DNA of 64,000 bases from Typha latifolia (taxonomy: Eukaryota; Streptophyta; Magnoliopsida; Poales; Typhaceae): positions 12,264,046 through 12,328,045 of the forward strand of contig CM034104.1 of assembly GCA_019914945.1 (NCBI GenBank), read 5' to 3'. Both the position numbers and the translations under genes were made by a program. Of the stretch, positions 27,972 through 40,738 are shown piece after piece; the first letter of the stretch is position 1, and the number at the start of each line of letters is the position of its first letter. The notes under the pieces were generated by a model. It saw nothing but the letters and a program-made list of their open reading frames with translations, searched no databases and was not told where the DNA came from.

Positions 27972-28734
27972 TCTGAAGCAGAGAGAGATAAAAGGCGACG
28001 TAGTCGGAGAAGAGTGAGAGCAGTGTAGTCTCACTGCAACGCTACCAACTAAACCACACGCGCCAGTGAAATTACGGTCATGCCATTGTTACACATAAGG
28101 ACACGACGGAGATTCTTTTTGTGATTAAAATACGAGATTGCCACTCAGGTTCTAAGAACAAGGACTCAAGGAGCGGGATAGTTTTACAGACGGTGAGGTG
28201 AGGAGGGGGGTAATTTGGGATATATGGTTTCTTAACGGGTTGGACTCTTTGTCGTTTATGATTAAAGATACTACAGTGAAAGGGTAAAAGTGGAGGGAGT
28301 AGTAGGACAATGATGACCGATGGAGGGGATCCGGACGAATCCTAAGATAGGGGGGACATCACCACGTGGCATCCTCTTGTAGAACTTTTATGTTATTTTT
28401 TGCAATAATTTATTACTATAGATGTTTGCAACGTGGATATAAATAAGGGGACAACTATATTTCATCTCCTCCTCCTCCATCTCCATCGGGCGGTGCTGGT
28501 TTCTTTAAAGATATTCTCTATTTTTAATATTTAATTCTAGAAATTAATTTTGTTGAAGTGATGCATTTTTATTTAACTCTACTTTTTAAAATGATGACCA
28601 AGTGACACATTCTCGTACAGGAAGACGGGTTCCAGCCATTTTAACTAAAGAGGGCCGAGTTCATTCAAGGTCAGTGTGGGCAAATTCATGGGTGCAGTTG
28701 CTTTGTTAGGACGGAATCATTTTAACTAAAGGAT

Positions 28735-28735
<1 letters not shown>

Positions 28736-28786
<51 letters not shown>
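28736..28786. repeat. (GA)n microsatellite
   Basis: About 25 near-perfect GA units in the spacer upstream of the TRM-type gene. Confidence 0.95.
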
Positions 28787-28789
<3 letters not shown>

Positions 28790-30767
28790 AAGCAAAGCAG
28801 GATAGGTGTTCTTTTACTTTTGTTGGGCTCTGAGCCATTGTGCGAGAGAAGGGAAGCTAGGAAGAGAGCAGTCCTGTAAAGCTGGTAAGAGAAAGAGAAG
28901 AGAAGAGAGAGAGAGAGGGAGGCGTGAACTGTGAAAGGAGACATCATTGATTCATGCATCCACTAGAGACTGGAAAAAAGAAAGAAGAAACGAAGGCAGC
29001 AATGGTGGGGGTGGGTAGGAGGGACAAATTTTACTGAGAAACTTTTTTATGCTTTAGGAAAAGAGTCGAAAGACACGTGCTGCTCACGTTGATGCTGGGT
29101 GATAGAATGACATGCCAGTCTACGATTGTTACCTCCTCCTCTTATTGGAAATGAGTTGGTCGTCATCCTGTTGATCAATTAATTTGCATTAAAGATATAT
29201 GTATGTAATAAGTACAATATATGTGAATATAAATAAATGTGTATATTAATTCATATCTCATGTCTGTACGATAACTCAGGATAGAAGCACCTTTTTTTTC
29301 CGAGAGAGAGACGATGTTTCCATATTAGTGTAGAGCATTTTTTGATATATCCTAGTCGTGAGTAAGTTTGCCAATTGCTATTTTGTTTGATAATCTCAAC
29401 GGTATTAGTTTTAACTATGAAATCTCTCTCTCAAAAATAGAGTACCACTGAGATCTCGACATTTTGCTATCTGGTGATGGCATCTCAGTTAGAGCAGTCC
29501 AATATATTGCCAGGGAATTAATTCATTGGCAAGTTGTGTGTATAGTTATTACGATAAATTGAGTGATTTGCTGGTCTTATCTGCAAGCACTGGAAGGCAT
29601 TGAAATGAGCTGCTGCACATAAATGGCAAGTGCATGAATGTAATTCTTGGGTTGAAACCCGAGCAGAGAGCTTAGAAAGCCCTTGTGATGCTCGAGTACT
29701 GTGTGCTTTATAACATTTATGGATGAGGTTAAGAGAAAATTATTATTTTTCGTTGCTTAAATGCTACATAGTTCTGGCATTGACCAATATAAACACATGA
29801 GTGTACAAAATAGATATCAATTATAAATGTAATGGTGCACACATGACAAAACATCTGAACTTTAGAGTGGTCACAAATAGTAATGGACAAAACCCAGAAC
29901 TGTGTCTCAACTGCAAGATGGATTAATTGCTTATAAGCCCAGAAGGATCAACTGCTGTCTGCAGCCAATGAATTTGTACTAATTCAACATAGTATGCTGG
30001 TTCTGGATGTCTTTTACCTATTTTTACTACCGTAAAAAAATATATGCAGATATGATGGAAGTGGCAAGCATTTGTACAATATACAGAGGAATTGATTTGT
30101 GGAGCTAAAGTTTTCTAATAAATGTAGGTTGTTCTGATCATCAGCAATCAGAAGTACCTCAGGCTCATCCAAATCATATGTTTGGACTGTATAACATATG
30201 GGCCACAATGCAAAGGTGCTTGAGAGAAGACACTTTGTGGTTTCATGGAGGACTTTTTTCACAGTTTTGCATCCCCAGGACTGAGATGCAGAAGATGGAA
30301 GAGCGAAAGTTCGGATTTGCAGGTGCTATCCAATTGTTCTTTTGTTATATATAACTCGAATGGTTGCATTTCTAGATTCTGGGACTAGATTATTGACATC
30401 TTGTTTTATTTTAGCATCACTCTGCTACAAGTTCTTGAACTCTACATTATGATAAAGATATCATTTTGACATGTTAGAACTTCCATTGCTAACTAATGTT
30501 CCTGCTCATTTCATACCTAAAATTTTGATCATGTATGATGTTTTAAACATTCCACCGTCAGTCTTTTAAAACATTATACTCATCTAATTACGTAAAAGAA
30601 AGTGTTTAATTCATATATGGTAGCTTCATGAATAAATAACCTGAAAGAGAGATGTCTCTCACACTATAACAGCAAAGACCAGAAGATGGAAGACATGACA
30701 TCTTATTGCTCTCTTTCAGCGGTGATGTTTTATATATGGATAACCGCAAGTTAATAACTTCTGCATT

Positions 30768-33700
30768 CTAAGATGTACTCTTGGTACTTGGTACAGTAAG
30801 GAAAGGTTTGCAGGTCAATATGAGTCCAACTAATGCAGTCACATTTAAGATGAAGAAGACCATTTGATCACCTGCATGTTAACAAGACATTTAGGTTCTT
30901 GGATAGATCACTTGAACATCTAGTCAATTAGACACTATGAAGCTAAATATAATTTTGTTTATGCATTTGAAAGTTAAAAATCAGCAGTGCTCATCTGGGG
31001 AAAAAAAAGAAACAGTTACATGCCATGTTAAACAGTTCCCAAACAGGGTTAAGTAATACCTGGTAGAAAGGAAGAATTCTCGTGCTTTTGCGACCATGAA
31101 AATCTAGGTGTACACATTGAAATTAAAAAGTTCTAATCAGACAGAAATTTGAGGCATTGGCAAACCAGAATTGCAACTTTATTAACAGAAAAGGTGAAGA
31201 ATGTGAGACTTGTGGAGGTAAAAATTTCGCTGTTACTACATTATAAAGCTATATTGACATGTAATGGACCACTTTCACTCATTAGATGTTGCAGAATACT
31301 TACAAAATTCCTCCACCTGCTGGAGCAATAGCTTTGAAAATAGACATTGCAGTGACTGAGATACCATTTGCGACACCCCTTTGTTCTTGAGTCTGTAAAT
31401 ATAATGTACAAATTAACAGTTTTTTTTTTCTTAACACATATGTACTTGATAGTGAAAGTAAAAATACATATTTGAAACAATGTATTGCCAGAGTTTTTGG
31501 AGAAGTAAATACCACGGCTGTATTCTGCAAAATGTTGCACGCGATGATGATGGTTGCCTGTTACAGTAAAAGAGGATGCATTAGAACTCTCACTAACAAG
31601 AATCATCAGATTCCTCTAAAAAGTACTGTCAGTTTCTTATGAATTTGATGTTTTGTAAAGAAATGAATTAACAATCTGCTGGAATGGAGTGAACAGGGAA
31701 GAAGAGAATGTTAGGAGAGAAGATGGTTTCTACCTGTTTGGATTGATTTTTAGGGAGAGTATAGAAGAAAAGGAGAAGAAAAAAAATGACCATCCATTAT
31801 CCAAACATAGCTCTTTCAAGGAAGTGATAATGTGGGTTGTTTTTAAACATGGAACTTTTGACTCCTCTTGCTTCTTATGAATCATTTCTTGCATCTAACT
31901 CAAAGTTTTGCTTGGGTGTAATTATCTGTCAGTTCTCCTGTCAGGCTGTCCTACATAAACCAGGTGATAGAAATCATACTCACAGAAAAACCATTCTTCA
32001 GAAAGGATGCTATGTTGACTATTATCTTGAGTGTGATTCCAGATAGATTAGTCATAAATGGATAGCAGGCAAGCAGTGGAATAGCTAAAACCTGCAGAAA
32101 AGAGAGATAAAGAGAGAATGCCATGTAAATGGAAAAATCAATATTAATAAAAAGTAGAAGAATTATAACATGAGGAGGAAGAGGACATCAATTTCAAAGA
32201 TGGCCCGGATTACTTACCGCTGCTGCACGGAATGGTATGATGGGTCCTACGCGGTCCACAAGAAGTGGATATAGAAGAAGTTGATAAACCAGAAGGCCAA
32301 AACCTAACAGTGAATCATCAATTAAACACAGTATACCTTGAACACTAGAAAGTTTGCACTTTAAACACAAAGAGACTTGGTCAAGTAAGAAGAAGTGTTT
32401 AACTGGCAGACTGGTAAACTAATTCTTGTCTAGGAGATATAAAGCAAGAGAAAACTCTTTCATCCATTTATCAGCACTGTTAAAGTGAGTATAACCAGTT
32501 TAACATACTAGAAGACAGCCATCAATTTACTTAACTCTTGTCAAATCTAATCCATGAAATTATATATTAGAAAGTTATCGAAATCCGGGCATTTGGTCTA
32601 GTGGTATGATTCTCGCTTTGGGTGCGAGAGGTCCCGAGTTCGATTCTCGGAATGCCCCTTGTGTAGCACTAATATCTCTACTTTTGTTGGCTGCTCCAGG
32701 ATTTTTCATATATACTTCAGGACATAAAAAAGTTAAAACAAGGTACCTGAAAAGATGGATTATTCTACCTTCTAGATCAAATTGATCTAATGAAAGCATA
32801 ATGTGATCCTAAGACCTCTTAGAAAATTTAAGCATCTTCATATATTGAAACTTGAGGCTCATACATGTGTGTATTTTATAAGATGCCTATATTGTGTCAC
32901 AGTTGAATATTATATACCTGAGATAGAAAGCACCAAACCAACATCTTGAGATGAAAAGCTCAAGCCTCCATATTTTTTATCACTCACAGCCCAGAGAGAG
33001 AATATCTGCAGTAAGTGATGCTTAATGAGAAACCATATATTAACCTACTGAATCTATAAAATGAGCAGATTAACATGGAAAAGAGCAAAATATTGAGAAA
33101 ATTGGTACTTCAAAAAGTTCTTTTCGAGATTATCAGCTAGTAAAACTGTTCTGAATTTTCTTTTCTAAGTCTAAAAGTTTGAGTGAAACACACAAAACAG
33201 TGACAAAAGACAAGTCCTGGAATGCTAAAAGTCATGCCATAGCAGCAAGAGAACACTTTCAAATTATATCATACCTCGGCATATGCTGTATCATGAAGAG
33301 AGAAAACACAATAAAGTGTGATCGCCGACATCAATGGCCAATTTTTCAGTAAGCTCTTACTAGAAGCCAATCCTCTTCCTTTAGTTGATTCACTGATCAC
33401 TTCTGAGTCTGACCTCCCACCTACTGATGCCTCTAGAGCTTCAAATGATCCATCTTCTACATCTTTATCATGGTGCATGTGCAAAGTTTCCTAACGTAAA
33501 CAGTTGGAACAACAAGTAAAAAGCCTTAAATCTTTTCTTTGGTGATTGATACTTGACCAGTTGACAACGAAGATTCAGCAATTGTGTTCAGGAATATGAA
33601 CAGATATGTTTTGTCACAGGGAACATTGCAGAATGAAACTCTCGGCAGCAAATGGGAAGAAAAGGAATGGAAATGATCAAATGAACCTCTATATGATGCA

Positions 33701-36392
33701 GGGTAAAGAAGGAATTTTTAGTTTGACTGCTTAAATTATGCGGTAATTTAGAGGGAGGTTCCAAATTATGGATAAATACAATATATCCAAAGAAGATTTC
33801 CAATAGCACAACTTTGCTCAGCAAACTACTTAAACTTTGTGCACTATATGTTGAGACCTTATTCTGGGTGATTGAGAAGCTATGTGAGGCAGCAAACACA
33901 ACCATACCCTGCAAACTAGTTGGTAGTTGATTCTGCTTCTATATATTGATATGATGATTTCACACATTACACACAGATACACAGGTGAAGGGAGGCAAAA
34001 TTAAGAGGTTAGTTGCAACTTACTGGAAGCCAGAAACAGGCTATGAACGCACCGACTGCAATAAGCGATATGCATAAGCAGGGTAGAAAGTATGGAAACC
34101 TAAAATCAGTTGCAAAATAAAAATTTTCATCAAACAAAATAATGGGCCAATAAAACCAAAACAAGAATCGACACCATTTTTACCTCCCAAATAAGGACTC
34201 TTGAGAAAATATACTTGGGTACTTTTCAGCAGGCTGATAAAAGTCATATAACAAGCACAGTGAGAAAATGCTAAGATGATGATGATGAAAGAAACAACTA
34301 ATGGAAATTCTCGTAAATGAAAAAAAAAAAAAAACTACGGTAAAGACTAATGAATTGTCATATGTTTTAAGAAGAAAAAAGGATGCTGACATACTATAAG
34401 GGTTCCAAACATTGTAGTGTGAAATAGGAAATAACACAAAGCATACAAGGTATGCGCAAAATTGTTATACCAACAACATATACTCAAGCTATCAAGTCAT
34501 TTTTTAGAGCCTGCCATTAATATTCTTGAAGGGAGCAAGCAGTCCAATTTCACCTGTGAAAGGAAACCGCCAATAGCTGGACCGATAACCAGAGCAATCG
34601 CCCTTGATGAAGTGACCTAAACTTTCACTCATTAGATATATAATTAGGAAGAACAATAAGAATCACAAAAGGAAATTGATGTATGAGAGAAACTTCTTAC
34701 GAGTGATAATCCTAGAGCTTGATGTTCTTTCCGGCACACTTCTGATGCATATGCCTGAAAATGAAATGAATCAATTTCGATAGGACTAATAACACATCAC
34801 ATGCAGGTTGCCATAATAGTTTGCTTTATTGTTCACATAATGCTAAATACCTTTATTGGTCCTAGTAAACCACAAAGAAGTCCAAGAAGTGCTCTTGTTA
34901 CAATTGCCATCCAATAACTTGTGCTAAGTCCAAAAAGAGTATTGAAAATGATTCTGAAATTGAAGGCAGACCATACACAGAATTAAGAACTAGGAAAAAA
35001 GAAGAGTACAAACCATAAGAATCAAATAAAAATCTAATAATATCTGTCACATATTGGTGCTTCGATATTACTTACACTGAGAGAATACTAATCACTATGA
35101 CTGGTTTTCTCCCATATCTATCAGCCACCGCCCCCCACAGGACCGCAGTTAAAGTTCTTCCGCACATATAAGCAGCTCCTTTAACCGGAAACAAGGTTTA
35201 ACAAGTATGGTCTCATAAATGCAAATTTTAACAGACTAGATGAAAAGTTTTCGAGTAGTGTGCGTGTTAGTTGGGTGAGCAATCTGTGTATGTATTAAAT
35301 GCAACACAACAAATACCCACCCACAAAACCTGCGAAAAATCCAATATCTTCTTCTTGCTTTGCAACGTGCAAATCTCTAATCTGTTTTTGTAATGAAAAG
35401 AAAAGCCAACATTAAAAGCTATTTAAGAACTACAAATGGATTATTATTGAGTAAAGGTTTTCTGTTTTGATAGCCTATGAATATTATCCTGGTTACTGAA
35501 AAAAAAAAAGTGTTTGCATTGCACGTACCATGAAATATAAGTATGGGAACAATGATTGAATCGGCAAAGCTGAAAAGCAATGGTTTAGCAGTTGCATATT
35601 AGTAATAAACAGATGCAGAAAAAGCACTAGAACTTCAAATCGGAGAGGTTTTGGAATGAAAAGGAGAAGTTATTTATTAACATAAGCTAACATGAATAGC
35701 ATTATTTAATGCAAAACCAGTTTATTCAATATCAGTTCACCTCAGATGATTAGGCAAATGGGTCCATCCACATCAATCAGTTCATTTTGGAACAACACAG
35801 AGTGTCCCCATGTATTATTTTAAACATACCGTACTTCTGCGAATTGTGATAGCGATCTGTTCAATCAATTGAATCTAGCGGTGGAACTTCGACATCTAAT
35901 AGAGATGCCTAATTCTTTGTTTGCTTACTATTAGAAATGCTCTTGTTTGTTATAGCAGCAACTGTCAGCATCTCAACTTTCCACCTCTACTTTTAATAAG
36001 TTGTGGTCCTCCACACAAATGAACTAAGTTGGCGATCCCCAGGATACTTTTCTTTTCCCATTTGTTTACTTTGTTATACCATAATTAAACCACTTCTTTC
36101 ATATGGCAATCAAAGGGAAACACAAAAATACACATCTTTGTTTCTGCATATTATACTGAAATCCAAAAGAAAAAAAAAAATCTAATCCTCACAACAGCAA
36201 ATGCAACATAACAAAGGAAACCCAATATAAATATTATTAAGAACTCTCACCGGAGCACAATGTGACTACCCATATGTAGAAGAACTCCTTGTATGGTATC
36301 CCAGTTTGGATCTCATTCTTCTGGTCAAGCTTACAACCTGGGCAGCTCTCATGGTAGACCTTCTTCAACAATGGCTCGCTTGGTGCCGCCAT
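30768..36392 (-). CDS. ZIFL1: MFS transporter, ZINC INDUCED FACILITATOR-LIKE (ZIFL) family
   Basis: Twelve-span major facilitator; relatives act in zinc, potassium or auxin-related transport at tonoplast or plasma membrane. Seventeen exons from high to low: 36392-36251, 35569-35529, 35381-35321, 35178-35076, 34953-34851, 34754-34701, 34616-34554, 34233-34184, 34099-34024, 33490-33275, 33005-32918, 32303-32218, 32091-31984, 31557-31513, 31392-31304, 31103-31060, 30871-30768. They give 490 residues, near the family norm. Family marks: N-terminal CPGC, MFS motif [13 protein letters not shown] (96-107), [17 protein letters not shown], a His-rich cytosolic loop start [16 protein letters not shown], and [20 protein letters not shown]. 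All splice phases close. Start chosen at the ATG of MAAPSEPLL; longer frame upstream runs into promoter. One intron (32304-32917) contains a tRNA gene on the other strand. Confidence 0.95.
32587..32658 (+). tRNA. tRNA-Pro (TGG)
   Basis: A 72-base cloverleaf. The 7-bp acceptor stem GGGCATT/AATGCCC is perfect with discriminator C. The anticodon stem CTCGC/GCGAG encloses loop TTTGGGT, giving anticodon TGG (codon CCA). The T arm is CCGAG-TTCGATT-CTCGG. No intron. It lies inside an intron of the ZIFL gene, in the opposite orientation. Confidence 0.96.
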
Positions 36393-36469
36393 TTCCGTTT
36401 CAAACCCCCTAGTTACTTGGAAACTTTTGACACAAGTTTGAGACAAAGAAAGAGAAGCCAAAGCTCCCC

Positions 36470-36479
36470 TATTTAAAGG
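36470..36479 (-). promoter_or_regulatory. TATA-like box of the ZIFL gene
   Basis: Minus strand reads CCTTTAAATA, about 80 bases upstream of the ZIFL ATG. This would leave a leader of roughly 50 bases. Confidence 0.45.
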
Positions 36480-36595
36480 GTAGCACTTGGCGTGCAAGTT
36501 GCACCGGTAATTAATTACCACTTCGATATTATCTATTGTCGGCTGGCCAACTTTGAGGGGAGGTAAATAAATCACCAATAGCAGCCGTTGAGCTG

Positions 36596-36597
<2 letters not shown>

Positions 36598-36633
<36 letters not shown>
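36598..36633. repeat. (CT)n microsatellite upstream of ZIFL
   Basis: About 18 CT units, some 205 bases upstream of the ZIFL ATG and 120 upstream of its TATA-like box. It reads GA on the transcript strand. Confidence 0.95.
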
Positions 36634-36636
<3 letters not shown>

Positions 36637-37338
36637 AAATAAAACTACAAAGATAATACCAAACTGGGATAATATATAATTTCTCCCTTTCTTTAATATT
36701 TTTATAGCTATTTTTTATTTTATTTTTTCTCATATATCATCAAAAGTTAGATATTAGTGCATACAAAATAACTTCTAAAATGCATGAAGAAGATAATACA
36801 CTTCCCAGTGGGTAATGTGGATCTGCAAAGATGGATTTGAATACGAAATTGAACTCCAATGGTAGGATATCCCCTCTCAATTAGAAAATTTCAAGTAGGG
36901 CTTGTGTAATTTAATTATATTTAATTTTTTTGACTTAGTATATAAAATTGACTGTATGTATTTTTTTTATTGTATATAAAATTTATATATACGGTGCAAA
37001 CTATAGTTTATTATTATAAATTTAAAATTTTAAATATAATTAAATAGCAGAAGGCCCCTTATGAATTGGCTAATGTCTTATTTATGAGCAACTTTGTGAT
37101 TTTTAATACCTACATTAGAGCATGTGAAATCATAGTGACACCTTGAGAATATAAGTTTGTCATATAATTGCATGCATGCAACTTGAATGAGTAATTGTAA
37201 TCATGATTAGAAATAATCAATCAATCAATTCATTTAGAATAATTAGTATACTACACTCCACATCTAATCTTTATTATCATTCTCACATCTTATATATATG
37301 AATATTTTTTAAAATATCATGATGTTAAATTAGATAAT

Positions 37339-37341
<3 letters not shown>

Positions 37342-37373
<32 letters not shown>
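37342..37373. repeat. (TA)n microsatellite
   Basis: Sixteen TA units in AT-rich spacer. Confidence 0.9.
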
Positions 37374-37374
<1 letters not shown>

Positions 37375-38380
37375 CTGATATTAAAACTATTGTCAACCTT
37401 AGTGCATGGTACGTTATATATAGGAAAGGCCAAGGATCTACCACGTGTAATTTGCAATTAAATCCAAAGTGGGCCTAAAAATATATTAAAGGACATGGTT
37501 TCTATTCTCTGAAAAAGATCATTTTGGCCCCTAATGGAGAACTTAAATTGACATTGGTACCTTCATGTACAACATTCCATAGACGAGGAAGTTTCCTTCT
37601 GAAAGCATCCCTTCTCCAATCCTCTTCAAACTCTCTCTTTTGTTGGTCGGCTTGAGATGATACATTGATACCATGCAAATATATATATATATATATGAGA
37701 TATAATTTATTGGTTGAAGGTGACAGAAGTCTTTTGCATGGTAGGAAGGGGAATGATGCCAAATTGTAAGAAATCTTTGTGATCTTTTTGTTGGACTAAG
37801 AAGATTTTGAATCAGGAAGCAACGAGGAAGGTACATGGATGTACTCATGATGGTGTTGTCTTAGTGTAGTTGCCATCAAACACGGTGTAGACATCGTTTT
37901 AATTAGATGGAATAAGTGTGATATTTCTACGATAAATATTCTTTATTCTAAAATTATTCAAATTTTTACTAATGTCGCATTAGATGTTCGGTGCATCAGT
38001 TGACGATCGAGCCGATGATTTAGGCAACCTAATATTCTAAATATTCATTTTCACAAGGTACGATTCTCACCTAAGATTTTAAAAATCTAATCCATCGTTC
38101 TCTACTAGCTTTTAAGGATCTAGAGAAGATGGACTAACTCTTCCAGGCCAAATAAAGTGACAGAGAAGTTTGATATCTAATGCCTGACGCTAGAAGAAGA
38201 TACTCCTCCAATACTAAGTCTCCATCAACTACAAAGACGTGAAGAGAGAAAGATGAACCTACTAAGGATTGGGTAATATCGTTAGGCCTGGTCTGTTTTG
38301 AGTTAACGGGGAACTTAATCAAATATTTTAATTAATTTTTTTGTAATCAAATTCAGTCTCTAATAAATAAATAAATAATA

Positions 38381-38741
38381 TTGATAAATATATCTTACCT
38401 CTTGTACTTATGCTCAAAATTATTTTGCCCTCCTATATTTAAAAAAGTCTCAAACTAGTCCATACACTTATGAGTAAAATAAAACAGTTAGTTTTTCAGT
38501 TAAACTTAACTGAATGATATTAAAATAACTAAAACACTCATATCGTGTTTATTAGAGTAAACATACATATTTTGATATAATATAACAAAATGATCAAAAT
38601 AGCCATAATACTCGGTTAATTTTAATAGAAAAATTAACAACCTCATTTTAGTTATAAGTAAAGAGACTGATTTGAGACTTTTTAAAGTACAAGAGAGTAA
38701 ATTAATTTTGAGCATAAATATAGATAAGATGTATTTAACCC
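38381..38741. mobile_element. Non-autonomous TIR element, MULE-like
   Basis: A 361-base element with imperfect terminal inverted repeats of about 75 bases. The left end 38381-38460 and the reverse complement of 38665-38741 share TTATGCTCAAAATTA and AAAGTCTCAAA at matching positions. It is flanked by identical 9-base words TAAATAATA (38372-38380 and 38742-38750), the target-site length of Mutator-like elements. There is no coding capacity. The flanks are AT-rich, so the 9-base match could be chance; the inverted repeat is solid. Confidence 0.7.
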
Positions 38742-39397
38742 TAAATAATAATATATAAGTTCTAATATTATTTTATATTAATTCAAATTTTCCTCTTGAC
38801 ATAACTTCGGACTATCAATTTCCAATCTTTGTCAATCTTTTCTCTCTTTTCTCTCCTCTCTCTATCAATTAGGGTATCAAATTGTGTGACCAAGACTTTG
38901 TCCTCTGCCATGTAACATCATATGTTACAATTTTGAACAAAATTCCATCCCAAACAACAAGCAAACAATTTATGGACTCACAACCTAATATTGGTTTCCT
39001 TAGAGGGCAAGTACTTAGATTCATTAAAATAATAATACTCATTATTAATGTTCTAATCGCAATTTGACCACAATAATTGCTTGGTTTATTTATTTGATGC
39101 TTCTACCAATGTTTTGAGTCTTTTAAAGACGACTAAAAATATTAGATTAGAAACCAAGGCTATAAAGTTGTGGAATGAGTAGAGATGCACCGGATTAGTA
39201 GCTAATTATACTTAGATATTTTTATATAATTGCTAGTGAAAACTTTTAAAATATTACATTGTTCATGAATTCCTAAATATATCATAATTACCTTTAAAAT
39301 TATTTTTCTCTTTTAAGAATATCATTTTTGATTAAAATTAAATTTAGATAAAAATAAATTGTTTAAAATTAATTCGTAAGAGTTATATTATTATAAT

Positions 39398-39421
39398 CGC
39401 TAGAGGAAGGGCTTGAACCTT

Positions 39422-39454
<33 letters not shown>

Positions 39455-39471
39455 AACTGAGCTACCCCAGC
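39398..39471 (-). tRNA. tRNA-Asn (GTT)
   Basis: A 74-base minus-strand cloverleaf. It has D arm AGCTCAGTTGGTTAGAGC, anticodon stem-loop TGTGG-CTGTTAA-CCACA with anticodon GTT, and a T arm containing GGTTCAAGCC. It matches the usual plant nuclear tRNA-Asn, with G-T pairs in the acceptor stem. No intron. Confidence 0.95.
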
Positions 39472-40039
39472 TTATATTAGTTCTTAAGTTATTTTTAAAA
39501 TTCAAACTTTTAATAAAGGAATGAAAAATTAACTTTGGATTAATAGATGCATGTAATTAGATTAAGAATATGGTACCAAATATTTCATCTACCGAGGCCC
39601 GTGATCACAAATTTTTTTTTTTCTTTCTGTTTCTTTTCTCTCACTGCTATTAAGAAAGCTCACATGAGTTGGTAGTAGGGATTTACCTCTACCTGGGTGG
39701 AGTCTGTTCTATTAGTTAGTAGATATTTTGTACAGGGATACACAAGAGTATTTTGTCTAGGTATGATGTATCTGACCTTTTTTACTCTCTTTTTGTGGTA
39801 ATATAAGTACTTTCTTACCCAAAAAACAAAGAAAAAGAAGCCCAAACAGGCCTAATAAGCATTGAATGTAAGATATATATTGGGCCAGTTTGGGCTTCTC
39901 TTTGGATTGTTTAAATTCCGTAGAATATAGTGGCAGAAATTTCTAACCGAGGAGCACAATTCACTTAATTATTTTCTAGAAAGATCTTCTTTCTTTTCTC
40001 CTCCTTGCCAATATGATATCCATCTTAAAACTCCTATCA

Positions 40040-40500
40040 TAATAGATATAGGAAGAAGGCCTGATTAGAATTAGTGGGTCTCGGAGCCTTGACCTTAGCC
40101 TGAATATCACGCCTGAGCTCACTAATAAAGATATTTTTTAACACCAAGTTTAACCAATTAGTGACTCGATTGCAAATTTGTTTGAACTTTTCCGCGTAAA
40201 CTTGAACCGCTATTGACTAAGTCAACTTAGTAAAAATAGTCTAAAAGTCTTTGTACTGAGTCGGACCAAATTAAGCACAGATTGTATCCGTAAAGTTCTG
40301 TCAAAATTCGAATGATCTAACCAGCTTAATTGACTTGTATCATCTAATCGACATACCCTCCGAATAGAATGATGCTAGCTTGACCTTCTGGTTAGTCGGA
40401 CGTGCATGAAAAACTGTTTCGCTAAATAGGTCCACTATAGCGGGTCTCTAAAGAATTTTAAAAAAAATCAAATTTGATGGTCCAATCTCAAAATATCTGG
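40040..40500 (-). mobile_element. Decayed Ty3/gypsy gag fragment
   Basis: One minus-strand frame over about 150 codons matches the plant gypsy gag/retrotransposon_gag pattern. It has KVKLASFYSEGM, then FGPTQYKDF, AVQVYAEKFKQICNRV, and FISELRRDIQAKV followed by PRPTN. At least five in-frame stops (TGA, TGA, TAA, TAG, TAG) show it is dead. No LTR or other domain is seen beside it. Family assignment is from remembered motifs. Confidence 0.8.
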
Positions 40501-40665
40501 TGCATGATAAAACAAAAAAAAACATTGATTTGTGAATAATGAAAACCTAGTTAGAGGTGAAGACGAAGTACGGAAATAGAACCATGAAAATGGACGTTTC
40601 ACATTCTTAAGGATAATAATTGCAATTTGCAGGGGGTAATTTGCTTAAAAAAATACTTATCTATT

Positions 40666-40738
40666 TGGAGGTGCGGGGAATCGAACCCCGTGCCTCTCGC
40701 ATGCGAAGCGAGCGCTCTACCATATGAGCTACACCCCC
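40666..40738 (-). tRNA. tRNA-Ala (CGC)
   Basis: A 73-base minus-strand cloverleaf. Acceptor stem GGGGGTG/CACCTCC has one G-T pair, and the discriminator is A. Anticodon stem CTCGC/GCGAG with loop TTCGCAT gives anticodon CGC (codon GCG). T arm CGGGG-TTCGATT-CCCCG. No intron. Confidence 0.96.

Larger units (their letters stand above)
27902..30767. other. TRM-gene promoter and spacer to ZIFL 3' end
   Basis: Holds a CT tract just upstream of the TRM-type ATG, a long GA tract at 28736-28786, and the ZIFL 3' UTR on the right. An 82-codon minus-strand frame at 30014-30262 has protein-like composition but no recognised family. Nothing else is supported. Confidence 0.5.

Noticed and set aside
36393..36578. 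N-terminal extension of ZIFL from an upstream in-frame ATG
   Set aside because: It would cross the TATA-like box at 36470 and adds residues unlike the family; the ATG at 36392 starts the usual N-terminus.
37722..37742. miR156-like TGACAGAAG word
   Set aside because: The rest does not match the miRNA and no hairpin arm was seen nearby.
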